Shown here: positions 42,694 through 52,335 of the stretch, in pieces
Position numbering within the stretch: position 1 is the stretch's first letter
How the letters are laid out: the number at the start of each line of letters is the position of its first letter
Source of the DNA: UBA1535 sp964371035
Lineage (GTDB): Bacteria; Bacillota; Clostridia; Tissierellales; Sedimentibacteraceae
Assembly (NCBI GenBank): GCA_964371035.1
Contig: CAYJLG010000005.1
Span: forward strand, 1 to 64,000
Length of the DNA: 64,000 bases
Reading direction: 5' to 3'
Program-made: the position numbers and the translations under genes
The notes under the pieces: generated by a model
What the model was told of the DNA's origin: nothing
Database searches by the model: none
What the model saw: only the letters and a program-made list of their open reading frames with translations

Positions 42694-44124
42694 TTAATCC
42701 TCCAAGTTTAAATCTGCGGAAGTTAAAGTAGAAATTTGAATTTCACTTCCATCATTATACAATTTTGAATAATTTAAATCATTTCTTACGAAATATTTTA
42801 ACCATCCAATTTCAATATGTGTGTTTGCAAATATAGTTCCTGAACATATGATTCTATGCTCAGACAAATCTACTTTTTGTGGAGTGATTTGTTCTATTTG
42901 CTGTGTGAAACTTAAAATCTTCTTATTCACATCTGCTCTCTTTAAAATTAATAATTTATAAAGTTTTTCAGCTTTAGCATCTCTAGTAGGCAATTTAGAA
43001 ATTATATCAATTTTATCATCTAAATAAAATTTTTCTTTTTTAAATTTTGCCAATTCATTTTTTAATTGTGGAAGCAAATTTTTATCAGTTTTCTTGTTTT
43101 CATCTTCGATAAGTTTACTTAAATCTATTCCAACTTTTGTTACCAAATTATTTTTAGTACCTATGATTTTAGTTGAAATCGAGCCTTCTGCTACACAGCT
43201 ACCACCTATTATAGCTCCAATATTGCCTTTTAAAATAATATTTTCGCCCGCTTTTACGTTACAGTTGATGATTTCATTAGAAAAAATGCTTTTCCCAGCT
43301 TCAACAAGTGCATTTTCTAAGTATTTGCTGGTTATATTACCTTTAGCAATAATTTTAGATACATCTTGTCCGTTAATACCATTTTTAATTACTATATCGT
43401 TGCCTGCTTCAAGATCTGAACCTTCTACCATTCCATCAACCATTATATCTAACTCTGCTTTAACTTTATAACCAGGTGAAACATCGCCTTTTATGACTAC
43501 ACTACCTTTAAAATTGATATTTCCTGTGCTAGGACCAACAGATTCGACAGTGTAAATGTTTTCAACATCTATTCGATTGTCTTTCATGATTATTGCTCCA
43601 TTTACAGAAGCATATAATCTCAGTTTATCTTCCGACGCATAAACATTGTTGCCATTTGGCAATTCAACCGTTTTACCTTCTCTAAAGCCAATAGATTCAC
43701 TATAAATATTTACACCTTCTACTCCATCTTTTGCAGGGATAACTTCGCATATTAAATCATCTTTATTGATAGATTTAATGTTGTTCAGTTCTTTAAAGTT
43801 AACAGAACCATCAGCATTTTCTTTCAATACTACTTTATCGCTCGTATCAAATTTATAGCTTATATACGCATCTATTCCGTTCTCAGAAATCTTTCCTTTT
43901 GCAGCTACAAGTTCTTTGGTAAAATCACCATTTTCGCAATATTTTTTGATTGCAAGCTCATCTATACCATATGAAATTCCGAGTTCTTTAAGTTTTTCTA
44001 AAATGTCTTCAGGATGAATTACTGTATCGTTTCCTAAAGCTGATACACGTAAGTAGGCTTTTTGTTTATTTGCAGAAGGTATAATAAAAAATTTCATGTT
44101 ATTATTTTCATGTTGATCATTCAT
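42694..44124 (-). CDS. FapA-family protein (DUF342, flagellar assembly protein A)
   Basis: A 476-residue cytosolic protein. The N-terminal FapA region (VSALGNDTVIHPEDIL near residue 25) is followed by a long right-handed beta-helix of Gly/Val/Asp repeats around 150-330 (for example GNINFKGSVVIKGDV and GNDIVIKNGI). A coiled coil lies near 345-410 and a short tail follows. FapA-type genes are common at the end of fla/che operons; some modulate motility or biofilm signalling, but the biochemical role is unclear. The start at 44124 is the best placed ATG, though its ribosome site (AAAGTGAGA) is weak. A short TTG-led extension is possible. Confidence 0.82.
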   Translation of the reverse strand: MNDQHENNNMKFFIIPSANKQKAYLRVSALGNDTVIHPEDILEKLKELGISYGIDELAIKKYCENGDFTKELVAAKGKISENGIDAYISYKFDTSDKVVLKENADGSVNFKELNNIKSINKDDLICEVIPAKDGVEGVNIYSESIGFREGKTVELPNGNNVYASEDKLRLYASVNGAIIMKDNRIDVENIYTVESVGPSTGNINFKGSVVIKGDVSPGYKVKAELDIMVDGMVEGSDLEAGNDIVIKNGINGQDVSKIIAKGNITSKYLENALVEAGKSIFSNEIINCNVKAGENIILKGNIGAIIGGSCVAEGSISTKIIGTKNNLVTKVGIDLSKLIEDENKKTDKNLLPQLKNELAKFKKEKFYLDDKIDIISKLPTRDAKAEKLYKLLILKRADVNKKILSFTQQIEQITPQKVDLSEHRIICSGTIFANTHIEIGWLKYFVRNDLNYSKLYNDGSEIQISTLTSADLNLED

Positions 44125-44146
44125 AGGCAATCTCACTTTCAATTAA

Positions 44147-44878
44147 TTAGCTTTTTAAAGAGTTAACTGTTTGCTCCAACTCGTCTGCTATTTGTATTAT
44201 TCTTGAATTAAATTGAAACGCTCTTTGTGCTTTAATGATATCAACCATTTCTTGTGCTAAATCAACATTAGATGCTTCAAGAGCTCCAGCTCTTAATTGA
44301 GGCTGTTCGTCAAGAAAAAATTCTGCATTTTCATTTGCTATCCTAAACAGGCTATCGCCTATTTTCTCTAAATCGAAATTATTTGTAAATTGAAATACTG
44401 CCGGAATCACATTGTAATCCTCTAAATCGATTTCTTCACCATCAGTTGCATTAGGGGGTAAAACAATCGGTTCTTCATCAGAATTAAGCACATATCGATT
44501 TCCAAGCATTAAGTAGTTTTCTTCATCTATATTTCCAACTGTAAATGCACCAGAACGAGTGTACAATACTTCTTCTGCATTTTCATCTTGTACAGCAAAA
44601 AATCCATCTCCTAATATCGCATAATCCGTCTCTTTACCCGTCTGCATAAGAGTTCCTTGTCCAAACAATGTATCTGTTTTATCAGCTTTAGATCCGCTAC
44701 CTACCATTATGCTGTTAGGTTCACCTTGTTGCATATTAGTATACAAAAGATCTGAAAATTCGGCTTTCATTGATTTATAACCTGTTGTTTGTAAATTTGC
44801 CATATTATTTGATATTACATCTAAGTAAATCTGATTGCTATTAGCTCCCGCTGTTGCATTATAAAATGCTTTTATCAT
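44147..44878 (-). CDS. flgG: flagellar basal-body rod protein, FlgG type (second of two)
   Basis: A 243-residue axial protein of the FlgE/F/G family. The N-terminal rod motif NQIYLDVISNNMANLQTTGYK starts near residue 16 and the C-terminal heptad helix ASNVDLAQEMVDIIKAQRAF starts near 205; the centre has LGDGFFAVQDENA. FlgF and FlgG are hard to separate by eye. This copy begins MIKAFYNATAGA, close to FlgG, and is also comparable to B. subtilis FlhP. It follows the paralogous gene by 19 bases, so the pair probably makes the distal rod. Confidence 0.85.
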   Translation of the reverse strand: MIKAFYNATAGANSNQIYLDVISNNMANLQTTGYKSMKAEFSDLLYTNMQQGEPNSIMVGSGSKADKTDTLFGQGTLMQTGKETDYAILGDGFFAVQDENAEEVLYTRSGAFTVGNIDEENYLMLGNRYVLNSDEEPIVLPPNATDGEEIDLEDYNVIPAVFQFTNNFDLEKIGDSLFRIANENAEFFLDEQPQLRAGALEASNVDLAQEMVDIIKAQRAFQFNSRIIQIADELEQTVNSLKS

Positions 44879-44897
44879 AATTTCACCACCTATTTAA

Positions 44898-45650
44898 TTA
44901 TCCAACTCTACCTATTTGATTAACTGCATTATCCATTATTGTATCATACATTTTTAAAGCTTGTGCACTAGTTTGCAACGTTCTTTGAGTATCAATAATA
45001 TCGCTCATCTCTTGAGTCATGTTTACATTTGATCTCTCTAATACACCTTTTTCTATATCTGGAAAATCTATTAAAGTAGGTTCACCTTCTGCTGAAAACA
45101 TACCTTCTGCAATTTTATCTAAAACATTGTAATCTTCAAAAGTGTATACTGCTAAAGTGTCTATCAATTCTCCATCCACATAAATATCTCCATTATTATT
45201 GAATTCAAATTTGTCAGTTCCAATGTAAACATCACCAAAGCCACCTTGAACTCTTCCTTTATTTCCTGATACTAAGAAACCTTCCTCGTCTAAATTAAAA
45301 CTGCCGTCTCTCGTGTAAAAAGTTTCGCCATTATTTTGAACTTGAAAAAAACCTTCTCCGATAATTGCGAAATCGAAAGTTCCTTCAGTAAAGTCTAACT
45401 CTCCTTGAGAATGTATAGTGTTATTATCTTCAACTATACGAATAAGACTCGTTTCATTTAAAGGAGTTGCAGACTGATAGATTCCATCCTGTCTTAATCT
45501 GTTTAGATATAATTCTCCAAAAGTTGATGTTACCGCTTGTTCTTTTTTATACCCAGCCGTATTTATATTTGCTATATTATTACTCGTGATTTCAAGCTTT
45601 CGTTGCTGAGTTAACATGCTTGAAGTTAATGTATAAAAACCTCTTGACAT
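44898..45650 (-). CDS. flgF: flagellar basal-body rod protein, FlgF type (first of two)
   Basis: A 250-residue member of the FlgE/F/G family. It starts MSRGFYTLTSSMLTQQRKLE, with ITSNNIANINTAGYK near residue 20, a central IIGEGFFQVQNN near 87 and the C-terminal NVNMTQEMSDIIDTQRTLQ near 210. The MxRGFYTxxSxM start and position before the second paralogue suggest FlgF (FlhO in B. subtilis). AGGTG precedes the ATG. It follows fliA by 10 bases. Confidence 0.83.
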   Translation of the reverse strand: MSRGFYTLTSSMLTQQRKLEITSNNIANINTAGYKKEQAVTSTFGELYLNRLRQDGIYQSATPLNETSLIRIVEDNNTIHSQGELDFTEGTFDFAIIGEGFFQVQNNGETFYTRDGSFNLDEEGFLVSGNKGRVQGGFGDVYIGTDKFEFNNNGDIYVDGELIDTLAVYTFEDYNVLDKIAEGMFSAEGEPTLIDFPDIEKGVLERSNVNMTQEMSDIIDTQRTLQTSAQALKMYDTIMDNAVNQIGRVG

Positions 45651-45660
45651 AAATTCACCT

Positions 45661-46413
45661 CTATTTATCTTCTAAGTATTTTTTTAATTTATCGCTCAAC
45701 TTCCCTAATGCTTGAGAATGTATTTGCGATGCTCTAGAGTTGCTTATACTCATTATATCTGCAATATTTTTCATTTTAATCTCTTCTTTATAGTAAAGTG
45801 AGATAATAGTTTTTTCTTTATCATTAAGACTGTCGATTGCTTCTGCAAGCACGCCCAAAAGTTCTTCCTTTTCAAAGTGACTTTCTGGAGTATTTTCAAG
45901 GAAAGTACTATTATTTGACACTTGGCTTACCAAATCTTCAAAAGATAGCAAATTAGAATTACTAGTTTCCATAATGATTTTATTATAATCTTGTATGTCT
46001 ATTTTTAAAAACGAAGAAATTTCAGCATCAGTAGGATTTCTCCCCAAGTCCACACTCAATTCACGTTGAGCATCTTCTACCATTTTTTTATTCTTATTTA
46101 CTCTTCTAGGGGTCCATGCTTGTTTTCTAACATAATCAATTATTGCTCCCTTAATTCTAATAGTAGCAAAAGTTTCAAACTTAATGTTTTTTGATAAATC
46201 AAATCTTGAGATTGAATCCATCAATGCTATTATTCCTTCATTGACTATGTCATCAACATCAGCGAATTGCTGATAAACTCCTCTAATTTTCATCGCAATA
46301 ATTTTAACAATATAACTATATTTTTCAACTATTTCATTGCGTATCTCGATATCTTTTGTTTTAAAATATCTTTCCCACAATTCAATGTCATTATCAGTTT
46401 TTTTCTCATACAT
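45661..46413 (-). CDS. fliA: flagellar sigma-28 factor FliA (SigD/WhiG family)
   Basis: A 250-residue sigma factor for late flagellar and chemotaxis genes. Region 2 has YSYIVKIIAMKIRGV and DIVNEGIIALMDSISRFD, and region 2.4 has FETFATIRIKGAIIDYVRKQ followed by WTPRRV. Region 3 lies near 110-150 and region 4 near 195-245 (EEIKMKNIADIMSISNSRASQ). It sits directly after flhA, with no flhF or flhG between. The ATG at 46413 is preferred; a GTG four codons upstream is possible. The anti-sigma factor FlgM is not encoded in this window. Confidence 0.93.
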   Translation of the reverse strand: MYEKKTDNDIELWERYFKTKDIEIRNEIVEKYSYIVKIIAMKIRGVYQQFADVDDIVNEGIIALMDSISRFDLSKNIKFETFATIRIKGAIIDYVRKQAWTPRRVNKNKKMVEDAQRELSVDLGRNPTDAEISSFLKIDIQDYNKIIMETSNSNLLSFEDLVSQVSNNSTFLENTPESHFEKEELLGVLAEAIDSLNDKEKTIISLYYKEEIKMKNIADIMSISNSRASQIHSQALGKLSDKLKKYLEDK

Positions 46414-46433
46414 AATATAGTTCACTTTCTATC

Positions 46434-48497
46434 TCAGTTTATTTCTACATTTCCTACTGCTTGAATTTGCACTGAATTATCTATTTCATTAAAAGATAAA
46501 ACAACTATATTCGGATAAAACTGGTCAACTAACTTTTTAAAGTAAGTTCTAACAAAAGGAGATGTCAATACAATTGGTACTTTAATAGTTTCTTTTTGCT
46601 TTTCAATTAAATTTATTAAAGCAGTAATAATTTTCTGAATAGTTTCAGGATCTATTGATAAATACGATCCATGTTCGTTTTTATTTACCGAATTAATAAT
46701 TAATTTTTCTATGTCAGAGCTTAAAGTAAACACCTTGATTTGTCCATCTTCAGACCATTTTCTTGTGATAGTTCTCTTAAGTGACTGTCTTACATATTCT
46801 GTCAACATTTCTATATCTTTAACCGCACCTGAGTAGTCGGCTACAGTTTCAAGTATAGTTTCAATATCTCTTGCTGGTATCGATTCTTTCAAAAGATTTC
46901 CAATGATTTTTTGTAAATTTCCAAAACTCATAATATTTGGCACTACTTCGTTGACGATATGCTCATTTGATTTCTTAACATTTTCTAACAATAAGTTTAC
47001 ATCTTGCCTAGATAACAATTCGTGTGCATGTTTCTTTACAACTTCAGATAAATGCGTAACCAATACAGATAATGGATCTATTACAGTATATCCATAAATT
47101 TCTGCCAATTCTTTTTTGTCTTTTGTAATCCATTTGCTAGGTATACCATAAGCAGGTTCTATCGTGTCGATACCATCTATAGAAGAAGTAACACCCGTTG
47201 GTTCGAGCGCCAAATAATAATCAACCAATATCTCGCCTCTAGCAACTTCTTCACTCTTTATCTTAATCATATATTCATTAGGATTTAAATATCCATTATC
47301 TTTTAACCTTACAGATGGCACTACCATACCCATTTCAGTAGCAAATTGCCTTCTAAACATAACTACTCTATCAATAAAACTTCCGCCAACACTTTCGTCT
47401 ACAAGCGGAATAAGACTATATCCTACTTCCATTTCTATCGGATCTACTTGTATTAGCTCATATACGTTGTCAATATTTCTATAATAAGTTTCTTCATCAA
47501 CATATTTTTCCTCATCCAAAATTTCTTCTGGCACTTTTTCACTTTCAACTTCTTTAACTACCTTTTGAGTTCTTAAAAGAGTAAAGCCTAATACCGCTAA
47601 AGCAGTTGCAATTGTAAGTGTTTGAATCTTAGGAAACCCAGGTATAAGACTTAATACAGATAAAACTAGGCCCGCAATAATCAATACTATAGGTTGAGAC
47701 ATAAATTGTGTAGAAAGATCTATACTTAAACTAGATTCAGACGCCGATCTTGTAACAATCATACCTGCAGATGTTGAAATCAAAAGAGCTGGCAGCTGTG
47801 ATACTAAGCCATCACCTACAGTAGCAATCGTATAGATGTACAAAACGTCCGTAAACGTACCAGTGCCTTGAACCATGCCTATAATGATACCTGCCACAAA
47901 ATTCAATAGAGTGATTATGATAGCTGCTATAGCATCACCTTTTACAAATTTCGTAGCTCCATCCATAGCTCCGTAAAAATCAGCTTCCCTTTGTATCTTT
48001 TTTCTATTGATTTTAGCTTCATTTTCTGTAATTAAACCAGTACTCAAATCAGCATCTATAGCCATCTGTTTTCCAGGCATAGCATCAAGAGTAAACCTTG
48101 CAGATACTTCTGCTATTCTCTCTGTACCTTTAGTAATAACCATAAACTGAATAATTACTATAATTAGAAATATAATACAACCAGTTACAGGTTCACCTTG
48201 CAAAACAAAGTTACCAAAAGTTGCAATTACTGCTCCTGCCTGCCCTTCATTAGTTAATATTAATCTAGTTGAAGAGACATTCAAAGCAAGCCTAAAAATA
48301 GTAGTAATTAATAAGATCGATGGAAAAATTGAAAATTGCAACGATTCTTTAATATACATAGTTGTCAACAATATCACTATAGACAAAGAGATATTTATAA
48401 TAAACATCAAGTCAAGCAAGAATTCCGGCAAAGGAATAATTAGCATCAATATTATTAACATTATAAAAAGGGTAATGGTGTTATTCAATATTTTCAT
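46434..48497 (-). CDS. flhA: flagellar export gate protein FlhA
   Basis: A 687-residue protein of the type III export gate. About eight membrane helices fill residues 1-330, with the FHIPEP-type cytoplasmic loop around 130-180 (RIAEVSARFTLDAMPGKQMAIDADL, split, then GAMDGATKFVKGDA). The large cytoplasmic domain from ~345 docks chaperone-substrate pairs. Length and motifs are typical. It starts 3 bases after the flhB stop codon; the downstream gene is fliA rather than the usual flhF. Confidence 0.95.
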   Translation of the reverse strand: MKILNNTITLFIMLIILMLIIPLPEFLLDLMFIINISLSIVILLTTMYIKESLQFSIFPSILLITTIFRLALNVSSTRLILTNEGQAGAVIATFGNFVLQGEPVTGCIIFLIIVIIQFMVITKGTERIAEVSARFTLDAMPGKQMAIDADLSTGLITENEAKINRKKIQREADFYGAMDGATKFVKGDAIAAIIITLLNFVAGIIIGMVQGTGTFTDVLYIYTIATVGDGLVSQLPALLISTSAGMIVTRSASESSLSIDLSTQFMSQPIVLIIAGLVLSVLSLIPGFPKIQTLTIATALAVLGFTLLRTQKVVKEVESEKVPEEILDEEKYVDEETYYRNIDNVYELIQVDPIEMEVGYSLIPLVDESVGGSFIDRVVMFRRQFATEMGMVVPSVRLKDNGYLNPNEYMIKIKSEEVARGEILVDYYLALEPTGVTSSIDGIDTIEPAYGIPSKWITKDKKELAEIYGYTVIDPLSVLVTHLSEVVKKHAHELLSRQDVNLLLENVKKSNEHIVNEVVPNIMSFGNLQKIIGNLLKESIPARDIETILETVADYSGAVKDIEMLTEYVRQSLKRTITRKWSEDGQIKVFTLSSDIEKLIINSVNKNEHGSYLSIDPETIQKIITALINLIEKQKETIKVPIVLTSPFVRTYFKKLVDQFYPNIVVLSFNEIDNSVQIQAVGNVEIN

Positions 48498-48500
48498 ATG

Positions 48501-49562
48501 TTATTTTCCTTTTTCTTTCAGCTTGTATACCCATGCTAAAATTTCTGCCATAGGTTCATAATACTCCATTGGAATTTCTCGATTAAGCTCTACTTCTTTA
48601 TAAAGAGCTCTAGCAAGTGGTTTGTTTTCTGTTATATTTATATTGTGAGATTCTGCAATTTCAATAATTTTTAGAGCTACTTCATCTTGTCCTTTAGCTA
48701 TTACTATAGGCGCTCTATTCACTTTATCGTCATATTTTATCGCAACGGCAAAATGCGTAGGGTTTCTAACAATTACATCTGCATTCGGAACTTGTTGCAT
48801 CATTCTCGTCATCGACATTTTTCTTTGACGCTCTTTGATTTTTCCTTTAATCTCTGGATTACCTTCTGTGTTTTTATATTCATCTTTAACTTCTTGTTTA
48901 GACATCTTAATATTTTTTTCATATTCCCACCATTGATACAAGTAATCTACTGCTGCAATTGCCACAAAATAAATGATTACACTGTTTACAACATCCATAA
49001 CTACGTTAAACGAAAATATTATGGCATTTTCAATGTCTAGAAACAAAAGTCTTGGTATATAATGTAAGTTATCTGAAATAATATTGTAAACAACAACTCC
49101 GATAACTGATATTTTCAACATGTTTTTAATCAACTCTACTAATGATTTTAACGAAACCATCTTTTTAAGACCACTAATAGGATTAAGTTTAGAAAATTTA
49201 AATTTTAGAGCTTCTCTTGAAACCAGAAACTTTGTCTGTGCACCTGCAAGAGCTATACTTGTAATCATAATAGCTGCTACAGCTACCCCTACGACAGATG
49301 CAACTGTTTTTCCCATATCAGCAAACATCTCTTTCATAAAAGAGCTCTCCACAACAGTCACTTCTAGCGGCATAGTTAAATACTTTTTAAAAGTAGCTGT
49401 TATAAAACTGTATATATTCGGCATCCAAAAACTTAGTGTATAAAAAGCAACTGCTATAGTTCCAACAGTGACAATATCTTTGCTTTGGAATATATTACCC
49501 TTTTTTCTCTCATCTCGCCTCTTCTTGGAGGTGGCCTTCTCGGTTTTTTCTTGACTTGACAT
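48501..49562 (-). CDS. flhB: flagellar export switch protein FlhB
   Basis: A 353-residue gate component that switches export from rod/hook to filament substrates. Charged N-terminus (EKTEKATSKKRRDERKKGN), four membrane helices between about 30 and 205, then the cytoplasmic domain with the autocleavage motif NPTH in VIVRNPTHFAVAIKYD near residue 265. An 80-base gap separates it from fliR, in which nothing clear was seen. A stand-alone homologue of its C-terminal domain is encoded at 34709-34999. Confidence 0.95.
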   Translation of the reverse strand: MSSQEKTEKATSKKRRDERKKGNIFQSKDIVTVGTIAVAFYTLSFWMPNIYSFITATFKKYLTMPLEVTVVESSFMKEMFADMGKTVASVVGVAVAAIMITSIALAGAQTKFLVSREALKFKFSKLNPISGLKKMVSLKSLVELIKNMLKISVIGVVVYNIISDNLHYIPRLLFLDIENAIIFSFNVVMDVVNSVIIYFVAIAAVDYLYQWWEYEKNIKMSKQEVKDEYKNTEGNPEIKGKIKERQRKMSMTRMMQQVPNADVIVRNPTHFAVAIKYDDKVNRAPIVIAKGQDEVALKIIEIAESHNINITENKPLARALYKEVELNREIPMEYYEPMAEILAWVYKLKEKGK

Positions 49563-49642
49563 ACTTTACATCCTAACTATAGTTAATCAAAATAGCTATG
49601 ACTATAAGCAATATTCAACTGTAATTTATTGTAATTGCAATG

Positions 49643-50410
49643 CTAAACCATCAACAATAAGTTTTTTTCTATCGCTTCAAACATCAAGGTAAGAAGTGTC
49701 TCTAAAAAAGTTGCTAATGAAGGAACTAGCACAGCAATAGTAGTTAGTCCAACTATAATTTTAAGTGGTATATTTACAACAAACAAATGTATTTGCGGTA
49801 CTGCTTTCATCATTATACCTACCCCCATCTCAGTTATAAATTCAACTGCGAAAATAGGGAGAGACAATGTAACTGAAAAAATCAAAATGTCTGAAAACAA
49901 TTGAGTTAGATTTAAAAACAATTCTTGTGTGAAATTTATTTCACCAAGAGGTAATACTTTAAACGAAGTAATAATTATTTGTATCAATGTCAGATGTCCT
50001 CCAACACTGAAAAATATTAACATAATAAATAAGTTCATGATGCCTGCTGTAATACCCATAGATACGTTGTTCGCAGGATCAAACACTTTTGCCATAGCTA
50101 ACCCCAGCTGATAATCCATTATCTCTCCACCAACAATTACTACCGCCATAAACATTCTGATGATATGTCCAATAACAAAACCTATAAATATTTCTTTTAA
50201 AATTAAAAATACATATTCTATAAGTGTATTGATTTCCATAAAATTGTCTGGTGGCAATACTCCATAAACAGTGATTGAAAGCATTAAGCTTAACCCTACT
50301 TGAAACATAGTAGGCACATTGGTTCTAGCAAAAATTTGATTAAACATTATAGAGCCTGAAATTCTGGCAAGTATAAATACAAAATAAGTTACATCTCCCA
50401 TTATCTCCAT
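49643..50410 (-). CDS. fliR: flagellar export gate protein FliR
   Basis: A 255-residue membrane protein with about six hydrophobic helices, which forms the export pore with FliP and FliQ. Family features include ILARISGSIMFNQIFARTNVP near residue 14-34, GEIMDYQLGLAMAKVFDP near 95 and the C-terminal KIIVGLTTIAVLVPSL. The start at 50410 is preceded by GTGAGG; a second ATG is three codons in. It begins 11 bases after fliQ. Confidence 0.93.
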   Translation of the reverse strand: MEIMGDVTYFVFILARISGSIMFNQIFARTNVPTMFQVGLSLMLSITVYGVLPPDNFMEINTLIEYVFLILKEIFIGFVIGHIIRMFMAVVIVGGEIMDYQLGLAMAKVFDPANNVSMGITAGIMNLFIMLIFFSVGGHLTLIQIIITSFKVLPLGEINFTQELFLNLTQLFSDILIFSVTLSLPIFAVEFITEMGVGIMMKAVPQIHLFVVNIPLKIIVGLTTIAVLVPSLATFLETLLTLMFEAIEKNLLLMV

Positions 50411-50421
50411 AACTGCCTCAC

Positions 50422-50688
50422 TTAAGTCAACTCTACTATAATATCAAATAGGTAGTCGACAAAATCTGTCATTGTAGACATGATATATGTGCTCATAGCA
50501 AGCAATAAAAATGCTATAGTCAACAGTTTAGGTACAAATGTCAAAGTTTGCTCATGTATTTGTGTAGCTGCTTGAAAAATCGCTATTACAAGTCCAACTA
50601 GCATACTTACACCTAACAGAGGCAAAGCAATTTTTAAAACTGTAAGCATTGTACTTTGCATTATATTAACTATTACGGATGGATCCAT
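50422..50688 (-). CDS. fliQ: flagellar export gate protein FliQ
   Basis: An 88-residue protein with two membrane helices. LPLLGVSMLVGLVIAIFQAATQIHEQTLTFVPK is the diagnostic segment (split over residues 22-55: LLGVSMLVGLVIAIFQA, TQIHEQTL, FVPK). GGAGG lies upstream of the ATG. It sits in the standard order fliP-fliQ-fliR. Confidence 0.94.
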   Translation of the reverse strand: MDPSVIVNIMQSTMLTVLKIALPLLGVSMLVGLVIAIFQAATQIHEQTLTFVPKLLTIAFLLLAMSTYIMSTMTDFVDYLFDIIVELT

Positions 50689-50732
50689 AAAAGATTTGCA
50701 CCTCCTTAAATTGCAATAAAATCATCTCTGTG

Positions 50733-51485
50733 TCAGATATTAAAAGTGAGTACTAATGTTCTAAATAATAGTGACCAACCATCGACTAAAACAAATAGCG
50801 CTATCTTGAATGGCAATGATATCATTACCGGTGGTAACATCATCATACCCATAGACATAAGTACAGTAGACACTATTGTATCAACAATCAAGAAAGGTAT
50901 GAAAATTATAAATCCTATAATAAATGCTCTTCTCAACTCGCTAGTCATAAATGCAGGAATGATTACTGTCAATGGTAATTCTTCAACTTCTTGATTTTCT
51001 AAAACTTCATAACTTTGAGATAGAGAAATGAACATATCTAGTTCTGATCTACCCGTTTGAGAAATCATAAAACTTTTTATTGGAACTATCATTCTATCAT
51101 AAAATTCTTCTTGAGATATCTCTTCATTGACATACGGTTGATAAGCTGTTACATTTAGTTCATCAATTACAGGTGACATGATAAACAAAGTTAAAAACAA
51201 TGCAATTCCTAATAACACTTGATTAGGTGGGGTTTGCTGTATCCCCATTGCATTTCGCAAAAATGATAATACTATGACTATTCTTGTGAAAGAAGTCATC
51301 ATTATCACAATTGAAGGTAACAGTGCTAATATCGTAAGAAGCATGATAATTTCTAAAGCATCACTCTGTGATCCATTGATATCAACATCTACAAAGTTAC
51401 TCGCAAATGCGTCAATGTCCAAAAAAAAGATTAGTCCAAACGCAATAAGCATAACTCTTAAGCTAAATTTATTCTTCATCATCAA
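50733..51485 (-). CDS. fliP: flagellar export gate protein FliP
   Basis: A 250-residue export pore protein with a cleavable signal peptide (hydrophobic VMLIAFGLIFFL, then DAFA-SN). Motifs: LEIIMLLTILALLPSIVIMM near 45, TRIVIVLSFLRNAMGIQQTPPNQVL near 70-95 (split), and the C-terminal SMGMMMLPPVMISLPFKI. The start is uncertain: ATG pairs at 51485/51482 give a normal signal peptide and a short overlap with fliO, while an in-frame ATG at 51509 would add eight residues. I chose the shorter form. Confidence 0.92.
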   Translation of the reverse strand: MMMKNKFSLRVMLIAFGLIFFLDIDAFASNFVDVDINGSQSDALEIIMLLTILALLPSIVIMMTSFTRIVIVLSFLRNAMGIQQTPPNQVLLGIALFLTLFIMSPVIDELNVTAYQPYVNEEISQEEFYDRMIVPIKSFMISQTGRSELDMFISLSQSYEVLENQEVEELPLTVIIPAFMTSELRRAFIIGFIIFIPFLIVDTIVSTVLMSMGMMMLPPVMISLPFKIALFVLVDGWSLLFRTLVLTFNI

Positions 51486-51876
51486 ACATTTTATTGTCTG
51501 CTTTGTCATTATCCGAATTACCTTTCATAAATTTGGAAGTAATCTTACTCTTTAGTAAGTTGTCTTTTAAGACTTCACTAAATTTAATGCTTTCGTTTTG
51601 AACATCTGTCATCTCATCAATAATTAAATTATCCAATTTTTTAACAAGTGAAATATTATTATCCGAAACACTCAACAACAGCTTTTCTTCGCCCACATCA
51701 ACTATCAATAAAAATTTATTTTGAGTAATAGCTACTCTGTCAATAACTTTGATATACTTTGAGTTTGAAAACGAAGTCATTTTTTTTGATAATACCTTTA
51801 AAAAATAATATGTTAAAAAAAGTACGACTACAATAAGTATAAGTGAAAATATTAGTGAAATTATAGTTTCAATCAA
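51469..51876 (-). CDS. fliO: flagellar biosynthesis protein FliO (FliZ-like)
   Basis: A 135-residue protein with one N-terminal membrane helix (IISLIFSLILIVVVLFLTYYFLK, residues 4-26, split) and a small cytoplasmic domain. That domain has the FliO pattern IKVIDRVAITQNKFLLIVDVGEEKLLLSVSD (residues ~42-74, split) and an acidic tail. FliO helps assemble the FliP ring. No ATG is available; the start is taken as a TTG at 51876. An AGAGGTG lies about 18 bases upstream, so an even less common start (ATT/ATA) a few codons earlier is conceivable. Confidence 0.82.
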   Translation of the reverse strand: MIETIISLIFSLILIVVVLFLTYYFLKVLSKKMTSFSNSKYIKVIDRVAITQNKFLLIVDVGEEKLLLSVSDNNISLVKKLDNLIIDEMTDVQNESIKFSEVLKDNLLKSKITSKFMKGNSDNDKADNKMFDDEE

Positions 51877-51902
51877 ATTATTATCTATAATAACACCTCT
51901 TT

Positions 51903-52265
51903 TTAACCTAATACTGTAGCAACAGTTTTTACTATTCTTTCTGCCTTGAATGGCTTAACAATAAAATCTTTTGCACCTGATTTAATAGCTTCAACTACCA
52001 TTGCTTCTTGTCCCATTGCAGAACACATAACAATTTTTGCTGCACTATCTATAGCTTTTATTTCTTTTAGCGCTTGTAAACCATCTTTGTTAGGCATAGT
52101 TATATCCATAATAACAAGATCTGGTTTTTCTTGTTTATACATATTTACAGCTATTTCACCATCTGCAGCTTCAATCAAATTTTCATATCCATTTTTCTTA
52201 AGTGTATCCTTTATCATCATTCTCATAAATGCTGCATCATCAACAACTAAAATTTTATCACTCAT
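51903..52265 (-). CDS. cheY: chemotaxis response regulator CheY
   Basis: A 120-residue single receiver domain. Acidic pocket DDAAFMRMMI near 8, phospho-Asp in DLVIMDITMPNKDG near 54, Ser in VMCSAMGQEAM near 82 and Lys in FIVKPFKAE near 104 are all present. CheY-P binds FliM to set rotation. GGAGG precedes the ATG. It lies between fliY and fliO, as in the B. subtilis fla/che operon. The ~70-base gap upstream shows nothing notable. Confidence 0.95.
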   Translation of the reverse strand: MSDKILVVDDAAFMRMMIKDTLKKNGYENLIEAADGEIAVNMYKQEKPDLVIMDITMPNKDGLQALKEIKAIDSAAKIVMCSAMGQEAMVVEAIKSGAKDFIVKPFKAERIVKTVATVLG

Positions 52266-52335
52266 TTTAATCCTCCAAATAATTAATAATCTAAATTGAT
52301 TACATTAATAAAAATATCTTTTAGTCTTAAATATA

